NCBI GenBank assembly: GCA_016222805.1
Contig: JACRQG010000011.1
Location: forward strand, 186,001-250,000
Origin: Verrucomicrobiota bacterium
Lineage (GTDB): Bacteria; Verrucomicrobiota; Verrucomicrobiia; Opitutales; Opitutaceae
DNA length: 64,000 nt
Direction: 5' to 3'
Shown here: piece by piece, positions 17,297-27,306 of the stretch
Layout: every line of letters starts with the position of its first letter
Numbering within the stretch: the stretch's first letter is position 1
Position numbers and translations under genes: made by a program
Notes under the pieces: generated by a model
Told to the model about the DNA's origin: nothing
Seen by the model: only the letters and a program-made list of their open reading frames with translations
Database searches by the model: none

Positions 17297-18208
17297 ATGC
17301 GCCGGTTTCCCTTTGCCCTCCTGGCGGCCTTGTCTTGTCTGTCGACCGCCGCGTGCGGCCAGGACGCCGTCGAGCACTTTGACACGACCTACAACAGCCT
17401 GACCGTCGAACGGCGCGGCGACATCGTGGAACTGCGGGCGCGGTTTCGCGGGAGCGAGGCCCTGGAGTCGGCCGTGGACCTGAGTGATCCCTTGCGCCTG
17501 GTCGTGGCGTACACGCGTTCGCTCTACGGAGCGCTGTTCCTCCAGCCGCAGCCGAAGCGGGTGCTGATGGTGGGCCTGGGAGGGGCGGGTTTCCACCGGC
17601 TGTTCGCGGAGGCTTACCCGCAGGCGCTGCTCCAGACGGTGGAACTCGATCCGATGGTGTTCGAGCTGTGTCGCAATCGCATGCAGTTCAAACCGACGGC
17701 GAACACGCCGGTGTCGATCATGGACGGGCGCATGTTCATCAAGCGCAACCGCGAGCAGTGGGACTGGCTGATTCTCGATGCGTTTCGCGGGGACTTCGTG
17801 CCGCCGCACCTCAAGACCGAGGAGTTCTACCGGGAGTGCGCCGCGCGGTTGAGCGACCGGGGCGTGTTTGTCAGCAACCTGCACGCGACGAGTGATCTCT
17901 ATTTCTCGGACCTGAAGACGATCCAGGCCGTCTTTCCGCAGGTGGTGCTGTTCGGCGTCGACGGGCGCGGCAATGTCATTGCCTGTGCGGTGAAGTACCG
18001 GGATCCCGTCATCACGGATCCGACAAAGTGGCCCGCCCCGGCGAGCCTGTCGCTGCCGGCCTTTGCCGGGCGCCTGGACCTGGAAAAAGTACGGGCGGAG
18101 GTGATTCCGATTCCGGTGAACGACGTGGCGCGGGGGCGGGTGCTCAGCGACGATTTTGCCCCGGTGGAGTTCCTGAATGCCGCGAAAACGAACAACGTCG
18201 GACGGTAA
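17297..18208 (+). CDS. Exported spermidine-synthase-like (SAM-fold) protein
   Basis: The 303-residue protein starts MRRFPFALLAALSCLSTAAC, a signal peptide with a plausible lipobox (TAAC). The catalytic fold follows: VLMVGLGGAGF (nucleotide-binding loop), TVELDPMVFELCRNRM (acidic ribose-binding residue) and DGRMFIKRN. The polyamine-synthase motif around DSTDP is replaced by LILDAFRGDFVPPHL, so polyamine synthesis is doubtful. An exported protein would lack cytoplasmic decarboxylated SAM. Its partner is the membrane protein just upstream. Function is unknown; it might act as a methyltransferase or binding protein. Confidence 0.75.
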   Translation: MRRFPFALLAALSCLSTAACGQDAVEHFDTTYNSLTVERRGDIVELRARFRGSEALESAVDLSDPLRLVVAYTRSLYGALFLQPQPKRVLMVGLGGAGFHRLFAEAYPQALLQTVELDPMVFELCRNRMQFKPTANTPVSIMDGRMFIKRNREQWDWLILDAFRGDFVPPHLKTEEFYRECAARLSDRGVFVSNLHATSDLYFSDLKTIQAVFPQVVLFGVDGRGNVIACAVKYRDPVITDPTKWPAPASLSLPAFAGRLDLEKVRAEVIPIPVNDVARGRVLSDDFAPVEFLNAAKTNNVGR

Positions 18209-18238
18209 GCGCCCCGGGCCGCGCGCCCGGGATTCTTG

Positions 18239-19600
18239 ATGACGCCCTCCCCGGAGTCCGCGAACCCCGCGCTGGACCGCGCCCGGCGGAAGGCCTACTG
18301 GCGGCTTCTGCCGCTGTTGTTCGTCTGCTACGTGATTGCGTACGTCGATCGCGCCAATGTCTCCCTGGCCAAGCTCACGATGTCGAAGGACCTGCCGGCC
18401 TTCGATGACAACGTCATTGGCATCGGGGCGGGGGTGTTCTTCCTCGGGTACTTTCTGCTCGAAATCCCCGGCTCGCTGATCGTGGAGCGGTGGGGCGCGC
18501 GGCGGTGGATCTGCCGCATCATGCTCACGTGGGGCGTGATGGCGGCCCTGACCGCGTTTGTGCGCACGCCGGGCGAGTTTTACCTCGTGCGGTTCCTGCT
18601 CGGCCTGGCGGAGGCGGGTTTCTTTCCGGGGGTCATCGTTTATCTCACCCACTGGTTCAGCGCCCAGGACCGGGCGCGCGCCGTGGCCTTCTTCATCGTC
18701 GCCACGCCGACCGCGCAGATCATCAGCCCGAAGATCACCAACCTCATCCTGCCCATCGGTACCGAGGAAATGGTGAACGGCGTGCTGGTGCGACATCCGG
18801 AGCTGCTCGGACTCGAAGGCTGGCAGTGGGTGTACATTCTCTGGGGCATCCCCGCCGTGGTCCTGGGGGCGGTCGTGTGGTTTTCGCTGACCGACCGGCC
18901 GTCCGACGCCAAGTGGCTCTCGGAAGAGGAGCGGAAGGCGCTGGAGGAGGAATTGGCGCGGGACCGGGCGCGGCGGGCCGGCGGGAAACGCATGACCGTG
19001 CTCGAGGCCCTGCGGCACCCCAAGGTGCTCCTGCTGGCAGCAGCCTATTTCGGATGCACCACCGCCAACTACGGCATCGAGTTCTTCCTGCCGAGCATCC
19101 TGCAGAACTGGTACAACCTGAAGTTGAACGCGATCACCTGGCTCGTCCTGCTGCCCCCCTTGCTGGCGCTCAGCGGACAACTCTTCGTGGGCTGGAACTC
19201 CGATCGCACCAAGGAGCGGCGGTATCATGCGGTCGTGCCCATCGTGCTCGGGGCGGTGGCCCTGGGCCTTGCGCCCCTGACGCAGGGCAATCTCTTCCTG
19301 ACCATCGCCTGCTTCATGGTCGCGGCCGCGGGCATCAAGGCCTACCAACCGGCGTTCTGGGCGCTGCCGCCGCTCTTTCTGACGTCGACCGCCGCAGCGG
19401 GCAGCATCGGCCTCATCAACTCGATCGGAAACCTGGGCGGTTTTCTCGGCCCCCGCGTCCTAGGTTATGTCAAGACGCACACCGGTTCGTTTGCCGGCGG
19501 CGTCTACTGCCTGGCCGCGGGGATGTTGGTGACGGCGACGATTCTCTTCTTCCTCGGGCTCGGGCACCGGGAAGAGGCGTCGCCACCGGACCGCCGATAA
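18239..19600 (+). CDS. MFS transporter, anion:cation symporter (ACS) family
   Basis: The 453-residue, 12-helix transporter has the ACS-type entry AYVDRANVSLAKLTM, EIPGSLIVERWGARRW and the helix-4/5 region RFLLGLAEAGFFPGVIVYLTHWF. The family carries organic acids, sugar acids and related anions with protons; the specific substrate is not visible. It precedes a xylulokinase gene by 91 bases on the same strand, suggesting a sugar or sugar-acid role. A 7-bp hairpin (18213-18231) lies just before the start. The ATG at 18239 is preferred over TTG 18236. Confidence 0.9.
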   Translation: MTPSPESANPALDRARRKAYWRLLPLLFVCYVIAYVDRANVSLAKLTMSKDLPAFDDNVIGIGAGVFFLGYFLLEIPGSLIVERWGARRWICRIMLTWGVMAALTAFVRTPGEFYLVRFLLGLAEAGFFPGVIVYLTHWFSAQDRARAVAFFIVATPTAQIISPKITNLILPIGTEEMVNGVLVRHPELLGLEGWQWVYILWGIPAVVLGAVVWFSLTDRPSDAKWLSEEERKALEEELARDRARRAGGKRMTVLEALRHPKVLLLAAAYFGCTTANYGIEFFLPSILQNWYNLKLNAITWLVLLPPLLALSGQLFVGWNSDRTKERRYHAVVPIVLGAVALGLAPLTQGNLFLTIACFMVAAAGIKAYQPAFWALPPLFLTSTAAAGSIGLINSIGNLGGFLGPRVLGYVKTHTGSFAGGVYCLAAGMLVTATILFFLGLGHREEASPPDRR

Positions 19601-19691
19601 CCGGCAAGAGCCGCTTGATAGAGGCGGGCGCGAAGTCCGTCTTGCCCCGGTGGCGGCAATTTGCGGCGATTCGCCCAGCACCCTTCCTGCC

Positions 19692-21212
19692 ATGTCCCTT
19701 TATCTCGGCATCGACTCCGGTACCCAAAGCGTCAAAGCCGTCGCCCTCGACCTCGAAACCCGAAAGGTCATCGCGGAGGCGCGGGCGCCCCACCGCCTGA
19801 TCGCCGGGCTCCCGGTCGGGCACATGGAGCAGCACCCGGAGGAGTGGGTGGCGGCCATGGATGCAGTGATCGCGGAGGTGGTGGCCAAGGTCGATCGTTC
19901 CCGGGTGCGCGGCATCGGCGTCTCCGGACAGCAGCACGGCCTGGTGGTGCTCGACGCCGCGGGTCAGATCATCCGGCCCGCCAAACTCTGGTGCGATACG
20001 AGCACCACCGCCGAGTGCGCGCTGATCACGAAGAAGCTGGGAGGACCCAAGGCGGCGATTCGGCAGACGGGGAACCTGGTGCTGCCCGGCTTCACCGCAC
20101 CGAAGATCCTCTGGCTGAAACGACACGAGCCGGCGAACTACCGGCGGGTCCGCCAGGTGCTCCTGCCGCACGATTACCTGAACTTTCACCTCACCGGGAA
20201 CTACTTCATGGAGCACGGTGACGCTTCCGGCACCGCGCTGATGGACGTGCGCCGGCGAGAGTGGTCAGCGGCGGCGGTCGGGGCGATTGATCGCAACCTG
20301 GCCGATTGGCTGCCGGAGTTGCGGCCCTCGCACGAGGCGGCGGGCACGTTGCGGCCGGTCCTGGCGGAGAAGTTCGGACTTTCTCCCGAAGTCGTGATCA
20401 GCGCCGGCGGTGGGGACAACATGATGGGGGCGATTGGCACCGGCAATGTCGTGCCCGGAGTGATTTCGGCCAGCTTCGGGACCAGCGGCACGATCTACGC
20501 CCACGCGACCAAACCGGTGGTGGATCCGGCTGGCGAGATCGCGGCGTTTTGTTCCTCGACGGGCGGCTGGCTGCCGCTGCTGTGCACGATGAACGTCACG
20601 ACGGTCACCGAGCAGGTGCGGGCGCTTTTCGGCTACGACCATGCGGCGCTGGAGGAGGCGGTGGCGGGGGTGCCCGCCGGGGCGCACGGATTGGTTCTGC
20701 TGCCTTATTTCGCCGGGGAGCGCACTCCCAACGTGCCGGATGGCACTGGGGTGCTCCTGGGGATGAACCAAACGTCGTTGCAGCGCGGTCCGCTGGCGCG
20801 GGCGGCGATGGAAGGTGTCACGATGGGCATGAACTACGGGCTGCGGCGCCTGGCGACGCTCGGGGTGAAAGCGAAGGAGATCCGCCTGACGGGTGGCGGG
20901 GCCAAGTCCGCGGTGTGGCGGCAGATCATGGCCGACGTGTTCGGAGTGCCGGTGGTCGGCATGCAGGAGGACGAGGGGGCGGCCCTCGGAGGCGCCTTGC
21001 AGGCCGCCTGGTGCGTCGCGCGCCGGGAGGGGCGCGGCGGTGCCAAGATCGCCGATTTCACCTCCGGTGTTGTCGCGCTCAACGAGGCGACGCGGTGCGT
21101 GCCGGACAAGGGACGCCATGCCCGTTACCGCGAGTTGCAGGGGCTGCAGGATGACTTGAGTGGCGCGCTCCGCGGCGTGTTCGCGCGGCATCGCGCGTGG
21201 TCGAGAGGATAG
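19692..21212 (+). CDS. xylB: Xylulokinase (FGGY carbohydrate kinase)
   Basis: The 506-residue kinase begins MSLYLGIDSGTQSVKAVALD (phosphate-binding loop), with SGQQHGLVVLD, GDASGTALMDVRRREW, the catalytic-Asp region ISAGGGDNMMGAIGTG and ITLTGGGAKSAVWRQI-like segments near the end. These match xylulokinase better than glycerol or ribulo-kinase, although close FGGY specificities are hard to separate. It phosphorylates D-xylulose for the pentose phosphate pathway. No xylose isomerase is nearby. The start is ATG 19692, where the conserved N-terminus begins. Confidence 0.9.
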   Translation: MSLYLGIDSGTQSVKAVALDLETRKVIAEARAPHRLIAGLPVGHMEQHPEEWVAAMDAVIAEVVAKVDRSRVRGIGVSGQQHGLVVLDAAGQIIRPAKLWCDTSTTAECALITKKLGGPKAAIRQTGNLVLPGFTAPKILWLKRHEPANYRRVRQVLLPHDYLNFHLTGNYFMEHGDASGTALMDVRRREWSAAAVGAIDRNLADWLPELRPSHEAAGTLRPVLAEKFGLSPEVVISAGGGDNMMGAIGTGNVVPGVISASFGTSGTIYAHATKPVVDPAGEIAAFCSSTGGWLPLLCTMNVTTVTEQVRALFGYDHAALEEAVAGVPAGAHGLVLLPYFAGERTPNVPDGTGVLLGMNQTSLQRGPLARAAMEGVTMGMNYGLRRLATLGVKAKEIRLTGGGAKSAVWRQIMADVFGVPVVGMQEDEGAALGGALQAAWCVARREGRGGAKIADFTSGVVALNEATRCVPDKGRHARYRELQGLQDDLSGALRGVFARHRAWSRG

Positions 21213-21306
21213 GGGCAGCCGGCCACCGCGGACGACGACTGGCGGACCGCAAACTCCGCGGCCGCCGGCAAGGCGAGCCAGCGGAGTGCGGCTACGCGGC
21301 AGGCGC

Positions 21307-24300
21307 TCAGCGCGCGAAGGCGCCGATGCCGGCCTCGAGCAGGAGTTTCCAGAGGGCGCTGTTGTCCGGCTTTCCCGGGGTCCCGCCGATGTTGAACGTG
21401 CGCGACATCAGGTAGTATCCCTTTTCGTCCTGCTTGTTGACCAGCTGGCCGACGCGATTCAGGACCTGGGCGAGTTCACCCTTGGCTCCGAGTTGCAGGA
21501 CGATGTTCATCGGTGCGTTCTGCAGATCCTCCGTCGATTTGGAGGCGACACCGCCGGTGCCGGTCAGCCGGAGGACCGGGGACATGACTTCCACCGAGCT
21601 GAGCTTGAAGGCGAGATCCGCGCCGCGTTCGATCTGGAGCTTCAGGTTGTCGAACTCGACCCGGTCGAGCATGCGGGTCAATTCGGCGATGGCGACGGTT
21701 GTGTCGGAACCGCGCGAAGCGCCGAGCACTGCCAGGCCAATCGAGGCGAGGTTTGCGACCGCCGACGCCTGGCCCTTGCGCGCGAGCAGGTTCATCACCC
21801 CCTTGGTCCCCGTGACCTCGAACTTACCGAAGGCGTTCTTCGCGAGGTCGGCGGCGGTCCCGCCGTTGCCGTTGAGTCGGGCCGAAAGGGTGGCCTTGGT
21901 CTCGAGCGCGGGCTTTTCGTTGGGATTCGTGGCGCGGAGGAACTCCCCGACGTCGAAGTTCTGCACGTCCGCCGAGGCGGCCAGGGCGTAGGGCTGTGGC
22001 AACTGAGCGGCATAGGTGACGCCGCCGGCGAGCTTGAAGGGGTTGTCCTTGAAACGCCCTTCAAGTCCGTCGAGGGAGAGTTTCTGATCCGTAATGACGG
22101 CGGTGCCGCGGACATTGCTGATCGTGTAATCCTTGCCGTAGATGATGCGCTTGAGGTCGACCTCGACCTTGCCGTTGGCTCCCTTCCAGAACGGCTGGGT
22201 ATCACGCTTGGCGCCGGCGACAGCGTTCGGACCGCCTGCCGGGGCGGTGGCGGGCCGGGGGGCGCGGACCACGGTCGTTGAGGAGGGGCTTGTGGGAGCC
22301 GGCTTGGCCGGCTGGCTGGCGGGAGCCAGCGCGGCGAGGGCCTGGAGGTCGTCGACGATCAGGTTGGCACTCGCCAGCTTTCCGGTGAAAAGCACCGTGG
22401 TCTTGTCGGACGCCTTCCCCACCGTGCCTTCGAACAGAGCATCGGACTTCCGTCCGGAGTTGGTCACGACCAGCGAGGCTTTGCCACTGCCGGAGCCGTC
22501 CGCCTTCAGGCTGGCCGTGATCGAGGCCTCGATCTCGCCCAAGGGACGGTTGTCCTGTTTGGCGACCAGATCCTTGGCCGCGAGGGTGGCCTTCGCCTGG
22601 GTCGTGTCGCCGATGGCGGCCTCGAAGGCCGTCGTGAGCTTCCCGCGGTTGAGGGTGGCATACGGAGTCAGCGCGGGCTGGGCCATCAGCCCGGCGACGT
22701 CGGCCTCCAGGGAGCCCTTGGCCGAGACCTGGGTCGTGCCGCCAAGCCGCGCTTCGCCGGTGGCGGAGGTCGAGAGAAGCGTCGAGGTCCCCTGCTTCAC
22801 TTCGAGGCGCCGGAGTTCGTAGGCGACCACGTCCTTGCGCTTGGTCGCGGAAAATGCGGCCGAGAGATCGACTGCCTGGAGCAACGGCTGGCCCGCGATG
22901 GAGGCCGAGATGTTCCGCACCTGGAGAGGATCCACGGTCGTCGCCGTCAGATCCTCGAGTGAACGGAGGCTGACCTCGAGATTCAGTCCCGCCAGGGACC
23001 CGCCGAGTTTGGATTGGGCCACGTACGGCTGCGCCCAGGCGAGAGGGATCTCTCCGAGGCGAACGCGGGCCGCCGGCGTGGTCGGGGAGGCGGGGGTGAT
23101 CGTGCCCGCCTTCAGTTCCACGCGCAGGGCTTGCAGCAACTCCACCGCGGCGAGCAGGGCGCGGTCCGGGCCCTGCACGGTGGCGGCGGCCTTCGCCAGC
23201 TGGAGGGTGTTGCCCTCGTGCCGGCCCTCGGCCTCGACCGTCGCGGCGAGGGCGCCGGGATCGAAGGCGAGGAAGGGCTTGTGCAGGGTGGCGAGGTTGG
23301 CCTGCAGCCGGGCTGTGAAGGCGGTGGCGGGTTTCGTGCCGAGATTGCTGACGTCGGCATTCACGGTGCCCGAGATCGAATCGCCGGTGGCCATGGCCAA
23401 CTGCAGGTCGGAGAGCTGCGCACGCAACGTCGTGGCGGTGTAGTCGACGCTCGGACGCAACGACAGCGTGACGTGTTCGACCAGGGCCTTCTTTTGTGCA
23501 TCGCGAACCGTGACGTCGCGCAGGGAAAGGGGTTCGACCGCGCGGGCGCGCACGCGGCTGCCGTCCGTTTCCCCTTCGACGGCGAGAACCAGGGAAAGAT
23601 CTCCGCTCTCAATTTCCAGCGGTTTGGCCGACGGTTGCGCCCACGCGAGCGGAATGGCTCGCAGGGTCAACCGGGCGGCTTCCGCCTTGAGATCGGCCAG
23701 GGTGATACGTCGATCGGAAAGTCGGTAGGTGACCTTTTGGAGCAGCCCCAGCTGCGCGAAAGTGCGACCCTTGCCATCGGCGACCTCGACCGAGAAGGCG
23801 TTGAGCTGCGCGGCGCTGTCGCCCACCGAACCGTCGAAGGATGACTTGATCTCGACAGCTCCAATGGCGGCGAGGGCAGGGGAGACCTTCTGCAGTTGGG
23901 AGGCGGCGGCCCGGAGGGTGCCGTTGGCGGAGGCCGCCTGCGTCTCGGGCTTGAGGCTGAACTTGCCGGAACCAGTGGCGGCAATCTCGGGCAGGCCAAA
24001 ACCGGAGAGGAGCGCGGCCAGTTGTTCGCTGCGGAGCGCGATTTCCCATGAACCGGAAATTTCCTTGGCGGCCGCGGCGAACCGGGCGACCAGCGAAACC
24101 ACCTGCTCCGCCTTGCCGCCGCGGACCAGGCTGAGCGCGAGGGAATAGTCCTCGTCGGCGCCGCCCGCGGTCTGGGCGGCCTTGGCGGCCAGCTTGATCT
24201 GGTCGGAAGGTATGTCGGGGCCCATCGCCGCCCCGGTGGTTTCGAGTTCGACCAAATCAATCCGGCGGTCGGCGGCGAGGTGCAGGGCGAGACTGCCCGT

Positions 24301-24942
24301 GGAGCGGGCACCCCGGACCGGCGCGCCGGTCTTGGGGTCGGAGAAATCAACCGTCCATTCCACGCGGCCCTTCTGGCCCGTCTCGATTCCGGAGCCCTTC
24401 AACTCAAAGACGACTTCCTGTTTTTCCGGGAGGCGGGCACGGCCGTTGATGGCGAGTTTGGCGACGCGGAGATCGACCGGCAGGCGGGCTTGTTTCAGCA
24501 GGCCCTCGAACGCGGGTTTGGCGGCCTCCGCCGTGGTCGTGGCCGGTTTGGCCGGGCGGGAAGCGACTTCCTTGGCACCGCTGGCGGCACTTGCCGCAGG
24601 GGTGGAGGGAGCGGGCTGCCGGAGTTCGACGAGGGCGTCCTTGATGGTCAGTTCCTCGACATCGACGCGCTTGCCGGCGAGATACGCCCAGGCGGAGTGG
24701 CGCGTGGTCAAGGAAGCCACCGAGAGGGTGAGTCCGTCTTGCAAGACCTTGAGGCCGCTGATCTCGGCGGCGGAGAACCCGAGGTTCACCTTCGACACCT
24801 CGATGGTCAGGCCTGGCTGGTTGGCGACGGCCCGGCGGACGGCCCACGTTTGCACCCCGGAGGTGAACGCCAGGGAGACGGCGAGGATGGCGAGGACCGC
24901 CAGGGCACCTGCGATGTATCCGACAAGCTTGAGACTCTTCAT
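21307..24942 (-). CDS. Giant AsmA-like periplasmic protein
   Basis: The 1211-residue protein has one N-terminal membrane anchor (about 6-28, VGYIAGALAVLAILAVSLAF) and a very long, probably beta-groove periplasmic body with many T/K/A-rich strands. The C-terminal third resembles AsmA (LARKGQASAVANLASIGLAV, RVEFDNLKLQIERG, FNIGGTPGKPDNSALWKLLL). AsmA-like proteins are thought to bridge the envelope and move lipids to the outer membrane. Low-complexity Pro/Ala linkers occur near residues 110-150 and 860-895. It is monocistronic; the neighbours on both sides are unrelated. Confidence 0.85.
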   Translation of the reverse strand: MKSLKLVGYIAGALAVLAILAVSLAFTSGVQTWAVRRAVANQPGLTIEVSKVNLGFSAAEISGLKVLQDGLTLSVASLTTRHSAWAYLAGKRVDVEELTIKDALVELRQPAPSTPAASAASGAKEVASRPAKPATTTAEAAKPAFEGLLKQARLPVDLRVAKLAINGRARLPEKQEVVFELKGSGIETGQKGRVEWTVDFSDPKTGAPVRGARSTGSLALHLAADRRIDLVELETTGAAMGPDIPSDQIKLAAKAAQTAGGADEDYSLALSLVRGGKAEQVVSLVARFAAAAKEISGSWEIALRSEQLAALLSGFGLPEIAATGSGKFSLKPETQAASANGTLRAAASQLQKVSPALAAIGAVEIKSSFDGSVGDSAAQLNAFSVEVADGKGRTFAQLGLLQKVTYRLSDRRITLADLKAEAARLTLRAIPLAWAQPSAKPLEIESGDLSLVLAVEGETDGSRVRARAVEPLSLRDVTVRDAQKKALVEHVTLSLRPSVDYTATTLRAQLSDLQLAMATGDSISGTVNADVSNLGTKPATAFTARLQANLATLHKPFLAFDPGALAATVEAEGRHEGNTLQLAKAAATVQGPDRALLAAVELLQALRVELKAGTITPASPTTPAARVRLGEIPLAWAQPYVAQSKLGGSLAGLNLEVSLRSLEDLTATTVDPLQVRNISASIAGQPLLQAVDLSAAFSATKRKDVVAYELRRLEVKQGTSTLLSTSATGEARLGGTTQVSAKGSLEADVAGLMAQPALTPYATLNRGKLTTAFEAAIGDTTQAKATLAAKDLVAKQDNRPLGEIEASITASLKADGSGSGKASLVVTNSGRKSDALFEGTVGKASDKTTVLFTGKLASANLIVDDLQALAALAPASQPAKPAPTSPSSTTVVRAPRPATAPAGGPNAVAGAKRDTQPFWKGANGKVEVDLKRIIYGKDYTISNVRGTAVITDQKLSLDGLEGRFKDNPFKLAGGVTYAAQLPQPYALAASADVQNFDVGEFLRATNPNEKPALETKATLSARLNGNGGTAADLAKNAFGKFEVTGTKGVMNLLARKGQASAVANLASIGLAVLGASRGSDTTVAIAELTRMLDRVEFDNLKLQIERGADLAFKLSSVEVMSPVLRLTGTGGVASKSTEDLQNAPMNIVLQLGAKGELAQVLNRVGQLVNKQDEKGYYLMSRTFNIGGTPGKPDNSALWKLLLEAGIGAFAR

Positions 24943-25254
24943 GACGAACCTAACACCGGTTCACCAAAGAGGGCGCTCCGACAAGTGAAAACGCACGCGC
25001 CAACCGTAGTTTCTCGCTGCCATTAGAGACGGTCATCTCGTCGCTGCCTGCAATTGCCGCCGGGGCTGGTCTGACTTCGGCGTTCTACCTGGGACGTTGC
25101 CGGCGAGCCGCCGGAAAGACCTCGGTCACTGCCCGAAGCCGAAGACGTTCCGGCATTCCCTTCGTAGCAACGCGGCGTTCGGGAAGAAGTTGCTGGGAGA
25201 TCTCGGGAGTCCGGCTCCCCCTGTGGAGCTGGAGGCCAGCCACGATTGAGCGCA
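24943..25254. other. Intergenic stretch without a supported gene
   Basis: Between the AsmA-like gene start and the downstream end of the lipoprotein gene I see no reading frame with coding character, no RNA gene and no strong hairpin. G+C falls slightly below the neighbouring genes. It presumably contains the promoter of the AsmA-like gene. Confidence 0.5.
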
Positions 25255-26202
25255 TCAGGGCAGTTCGTCGACGATGACGTCCTGCACTCCCATAATCGTT
25301 CTCGTGGCGGTGACGCGCTTCGTGAACGGCGGAGGTAAACTGCCACGGAGCCAGTCGACGATCTGGGCCGCCAACCTCGTCGAAGCCATTTGGAGTTCCT
25401 CCTGTAATGCCCTGCCGCCTTCCTTGGCCCAATCCATGTACTTTCTGGGCTGACCTTGGTACCGTGCGTAGAGTACCCCAGCTTGGGTGCGTTCGCCGGA
25501 CCGGTACACGTTGCACTCGATGTCGATCAGAAGCAGGAGTTGAGGATTAACTGCGCGATTGCCGGCGAGCTTGTACTTGAGGACGCGAAGTTGGAGTTGT
25601 GGTTCTGCTGCGGCCTGCGCTTCCGTGGATCGATCGGGACTGGTTGCGAAGGCGAACTCCACCGGAGCAGAAGCCGGGTTGGACCTGGATTCGCCTTCTG
25701 GTTTCGGGTTCGGAGGACAGATGAATTCAATGGTCCGGCCGTGAGGTGCTTCCGGGACGGCGGCGGCGGAAGCTGTGAGGCGATCAATAAGGCTCTGGTG
25801 AAGATCAAATCGCCCACCTGTCGCCGCAATGGCGGCTGCTGCGGCCGACGCGTCGCTGGTCGAGTGAGCAGCAATGGCTCCATAAGCACCTCCAACAACC
25901 GCCCCGACAGGAGCCGTCAGCACGACTCCCAACGCAGCCAATCCTCCGGCGGAGGCCCCTCGCAGTCCCAAATCTGCTCCCATTCCCGCGCCCGTGCCGG
26001 CGCTCGCCAGGGTGGCTTGGCCCCTGGAATAGGGTGCGGCGGCGACGGTCAGAACCGGCGGAGCGGCGCCGTCAAACCCGAGCGAAATGCGACCCACCTC
26101 GACGGCCGCTGCCGTGGAGACATACCTCGGTTCGGGTTGATGGGCGCAACCTGGTCCAACCAGGCAGCCTCCGACACAGAGCCCCAACAAGCGCGCGGAC
26201 AT
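25255..26202 (-). CDS. Putative lipoprotein with glycine-zipper segment, function unknown
   Basis: From ATG 26202 the protein starts MSARLLGLCVGGCLVGPGCAH, a signal peptide ending in a cysteine that could be lipidated, although the lipobox is imperfect. A glycine-zipper-like stretch, GGLAALGVVLTAPVGAVVGG, lies near residues 85-105, and the rest is soluble with IDIECNVYRSGERTQAG near the end. About 315 residues. A longer reading from 26316 adds 38 basic residues without signal character. Codon use is less G/C-extreme than its neighbours, hinting at later acquisition. I do not recognise the family. Confidence 0.65.
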   Translation of the reverse strand: MSARLLGLCVGGCLVGPGCAHQPEPRYVSTAAAVEVGRISLGFDGAAPPVLTVAAAPYSRGQATLASAGTGAGMGADLGLRGASAGGLAALGVVLTAPVGAVVGGAYGAIAAHSTSDASAAAAAIAATGGRFDLHQSLIDRLTASAAAVPEAPHGRTIEFICPPNPKPEGESRSNPASAPVEFAFATSPDRSTEAQAAAEPQLQLRVLKYKLAGNRAVNPQLLLLIDIECNVYRSGERTQAGVLYARYQGQPRKYMDWAKEGGRALQEELQMASTRLAAQIVDWLRGSLPPPFTKRVTATRTIMGVQDVIVDELP

Positions 26203-26421
26203 CCCAAGGCCCCGCCGTTCTCTGCGCCGGAATCCGACCGCAAACCGGGGCTTGGCCCTCTCTCGCGAGTTGCGACCCACCAAGCGCACGCCGGAGAGCT
26301 GTTGAATGAACCGCATGTTCTTACCTGCGGTGTTCGCACTGCAAACGGATCATTCACTGCGGTCCGACACCCGTTGCGCAATCCTGCGACGGAGACCGTT
26401 TGTAGGGGCCAAGGCGGCCGC

Positions 26422-27213
26422 TCAATCCACGATTGGCTCGCGAAATGGGCGGGCGCAACCGGCTATCGCCGTGATGGCCTGGGTCACGGCCGCGGCGAGG
26501 GCTTCAACTCGCTGTTCGAGGGGGAATGACGAAGGGGTCTCGATCGTGTAGCCAAGCCGGCAGCCACTGGCCTGGAGGTAAATCGACTCTGGCCAGCGAT
26601 CGCGCAGGGCGGGGTCCGCCACCGGGCGAATGATGCCGGTCTCGGCGATCGGGCGGCCGTCGATGACCGCGGCGGTCTCAATCGGACAGAAGGAAGCGGC
26701 AGCCTCGAGCATGGGATGGGCCAAGCTGGGCGCATGGGCACGGTTCAGTTCATAGACGTAGAAGCCGTGCGCCTCCCAGTCTTCGTGCAGGCAGATGGCG
26801 AGGTCGAAGGGCAGTTGGTGTTCGAGCCAGTGGGTGTGGGCGCAAACCTCCGCGGAGGACGGCGATCGGTAGTCGCGATTCAGATCAATCCCGTCCGGGC
26901 TTTCCCGGCTTCCGGTAAGATAGCCGCGGGGATTGAGCATCGGGCACAGAAACCAGACGGCCCGGTGATCGAACACGCCGCGGTCCAGCAGGAGCCGCAG
27001 CGCCTGGGGTGGGGCGGGCTCGTCGCCGTGAATGCCGGCGGAGACATACACCCGCGGGCGCGGCCCTGGCGCGCGCTTGGTCAATGCGACGAGAGGCAAA
27101 CCTCCGACTTCTCCGAAAGTCTCGTCCTGAAACCCGTGCTGCTGGGCCGCGGCCAGAAATTGCGAAAGAAATTCGTGCGGGAGTCGCAGCGAACGGGTCA
27201 GATCGGGGTCCAT
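26422..27213 (-). CDS. M14-family zinc carboxypeptidase / succinylglutamate desuccinylase-like
   Basis: This 263-residue cytoplasmic hydrolase has zinc ligands HGDE (in [12 protein letters not shown], about residue 60) and a third His in [12 protein letters not shown], with substrate-site NPRGY and DLNRDYR between them and the catalytic Glu in GYTIETPS near the C-terminus. This is the layout of M14 carboxypeptidases and aspartoacylase-like enzymes that cleave short peptides or amide bonds. ATG 27213 is preferred; an alternative ATG at 27294 is close to the divergent gltX start. Confidence 0.88.
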   Translation of the reverse strand: MDPDLTRSLRLPHEFLSQFLAAAQQHGFQDETFGEVGGLPLVALTKRAPGPRPRVYVSAGIHGDEPAPPQALRLLLDRGVFDHRAVWFLCPMLNPRGYLTGSRESPDGIDLNRDYRSPSSAEVCAHTHWLEHQLPFDLAICLHEDWEAHGFYVYELNRAHAPSLAHPMLEAAASFCPIETAAVIDGRPIAETGIIRPVADPALRDRWPESIYLQASGCRLGYTIETPSSFPLEQRVEALAAAVTQAITAIAGCARPFREPIVD

Positions 27214-27306
27214 GGCGTGCAAGACGGAGGAAGAGTCACGAAAGGCGGGGAAGGTGGCGCGCGGAGTTCTTGCCAGCGCGGGTGTGAAGTCCATCAAAGT
27301 TCTGGC

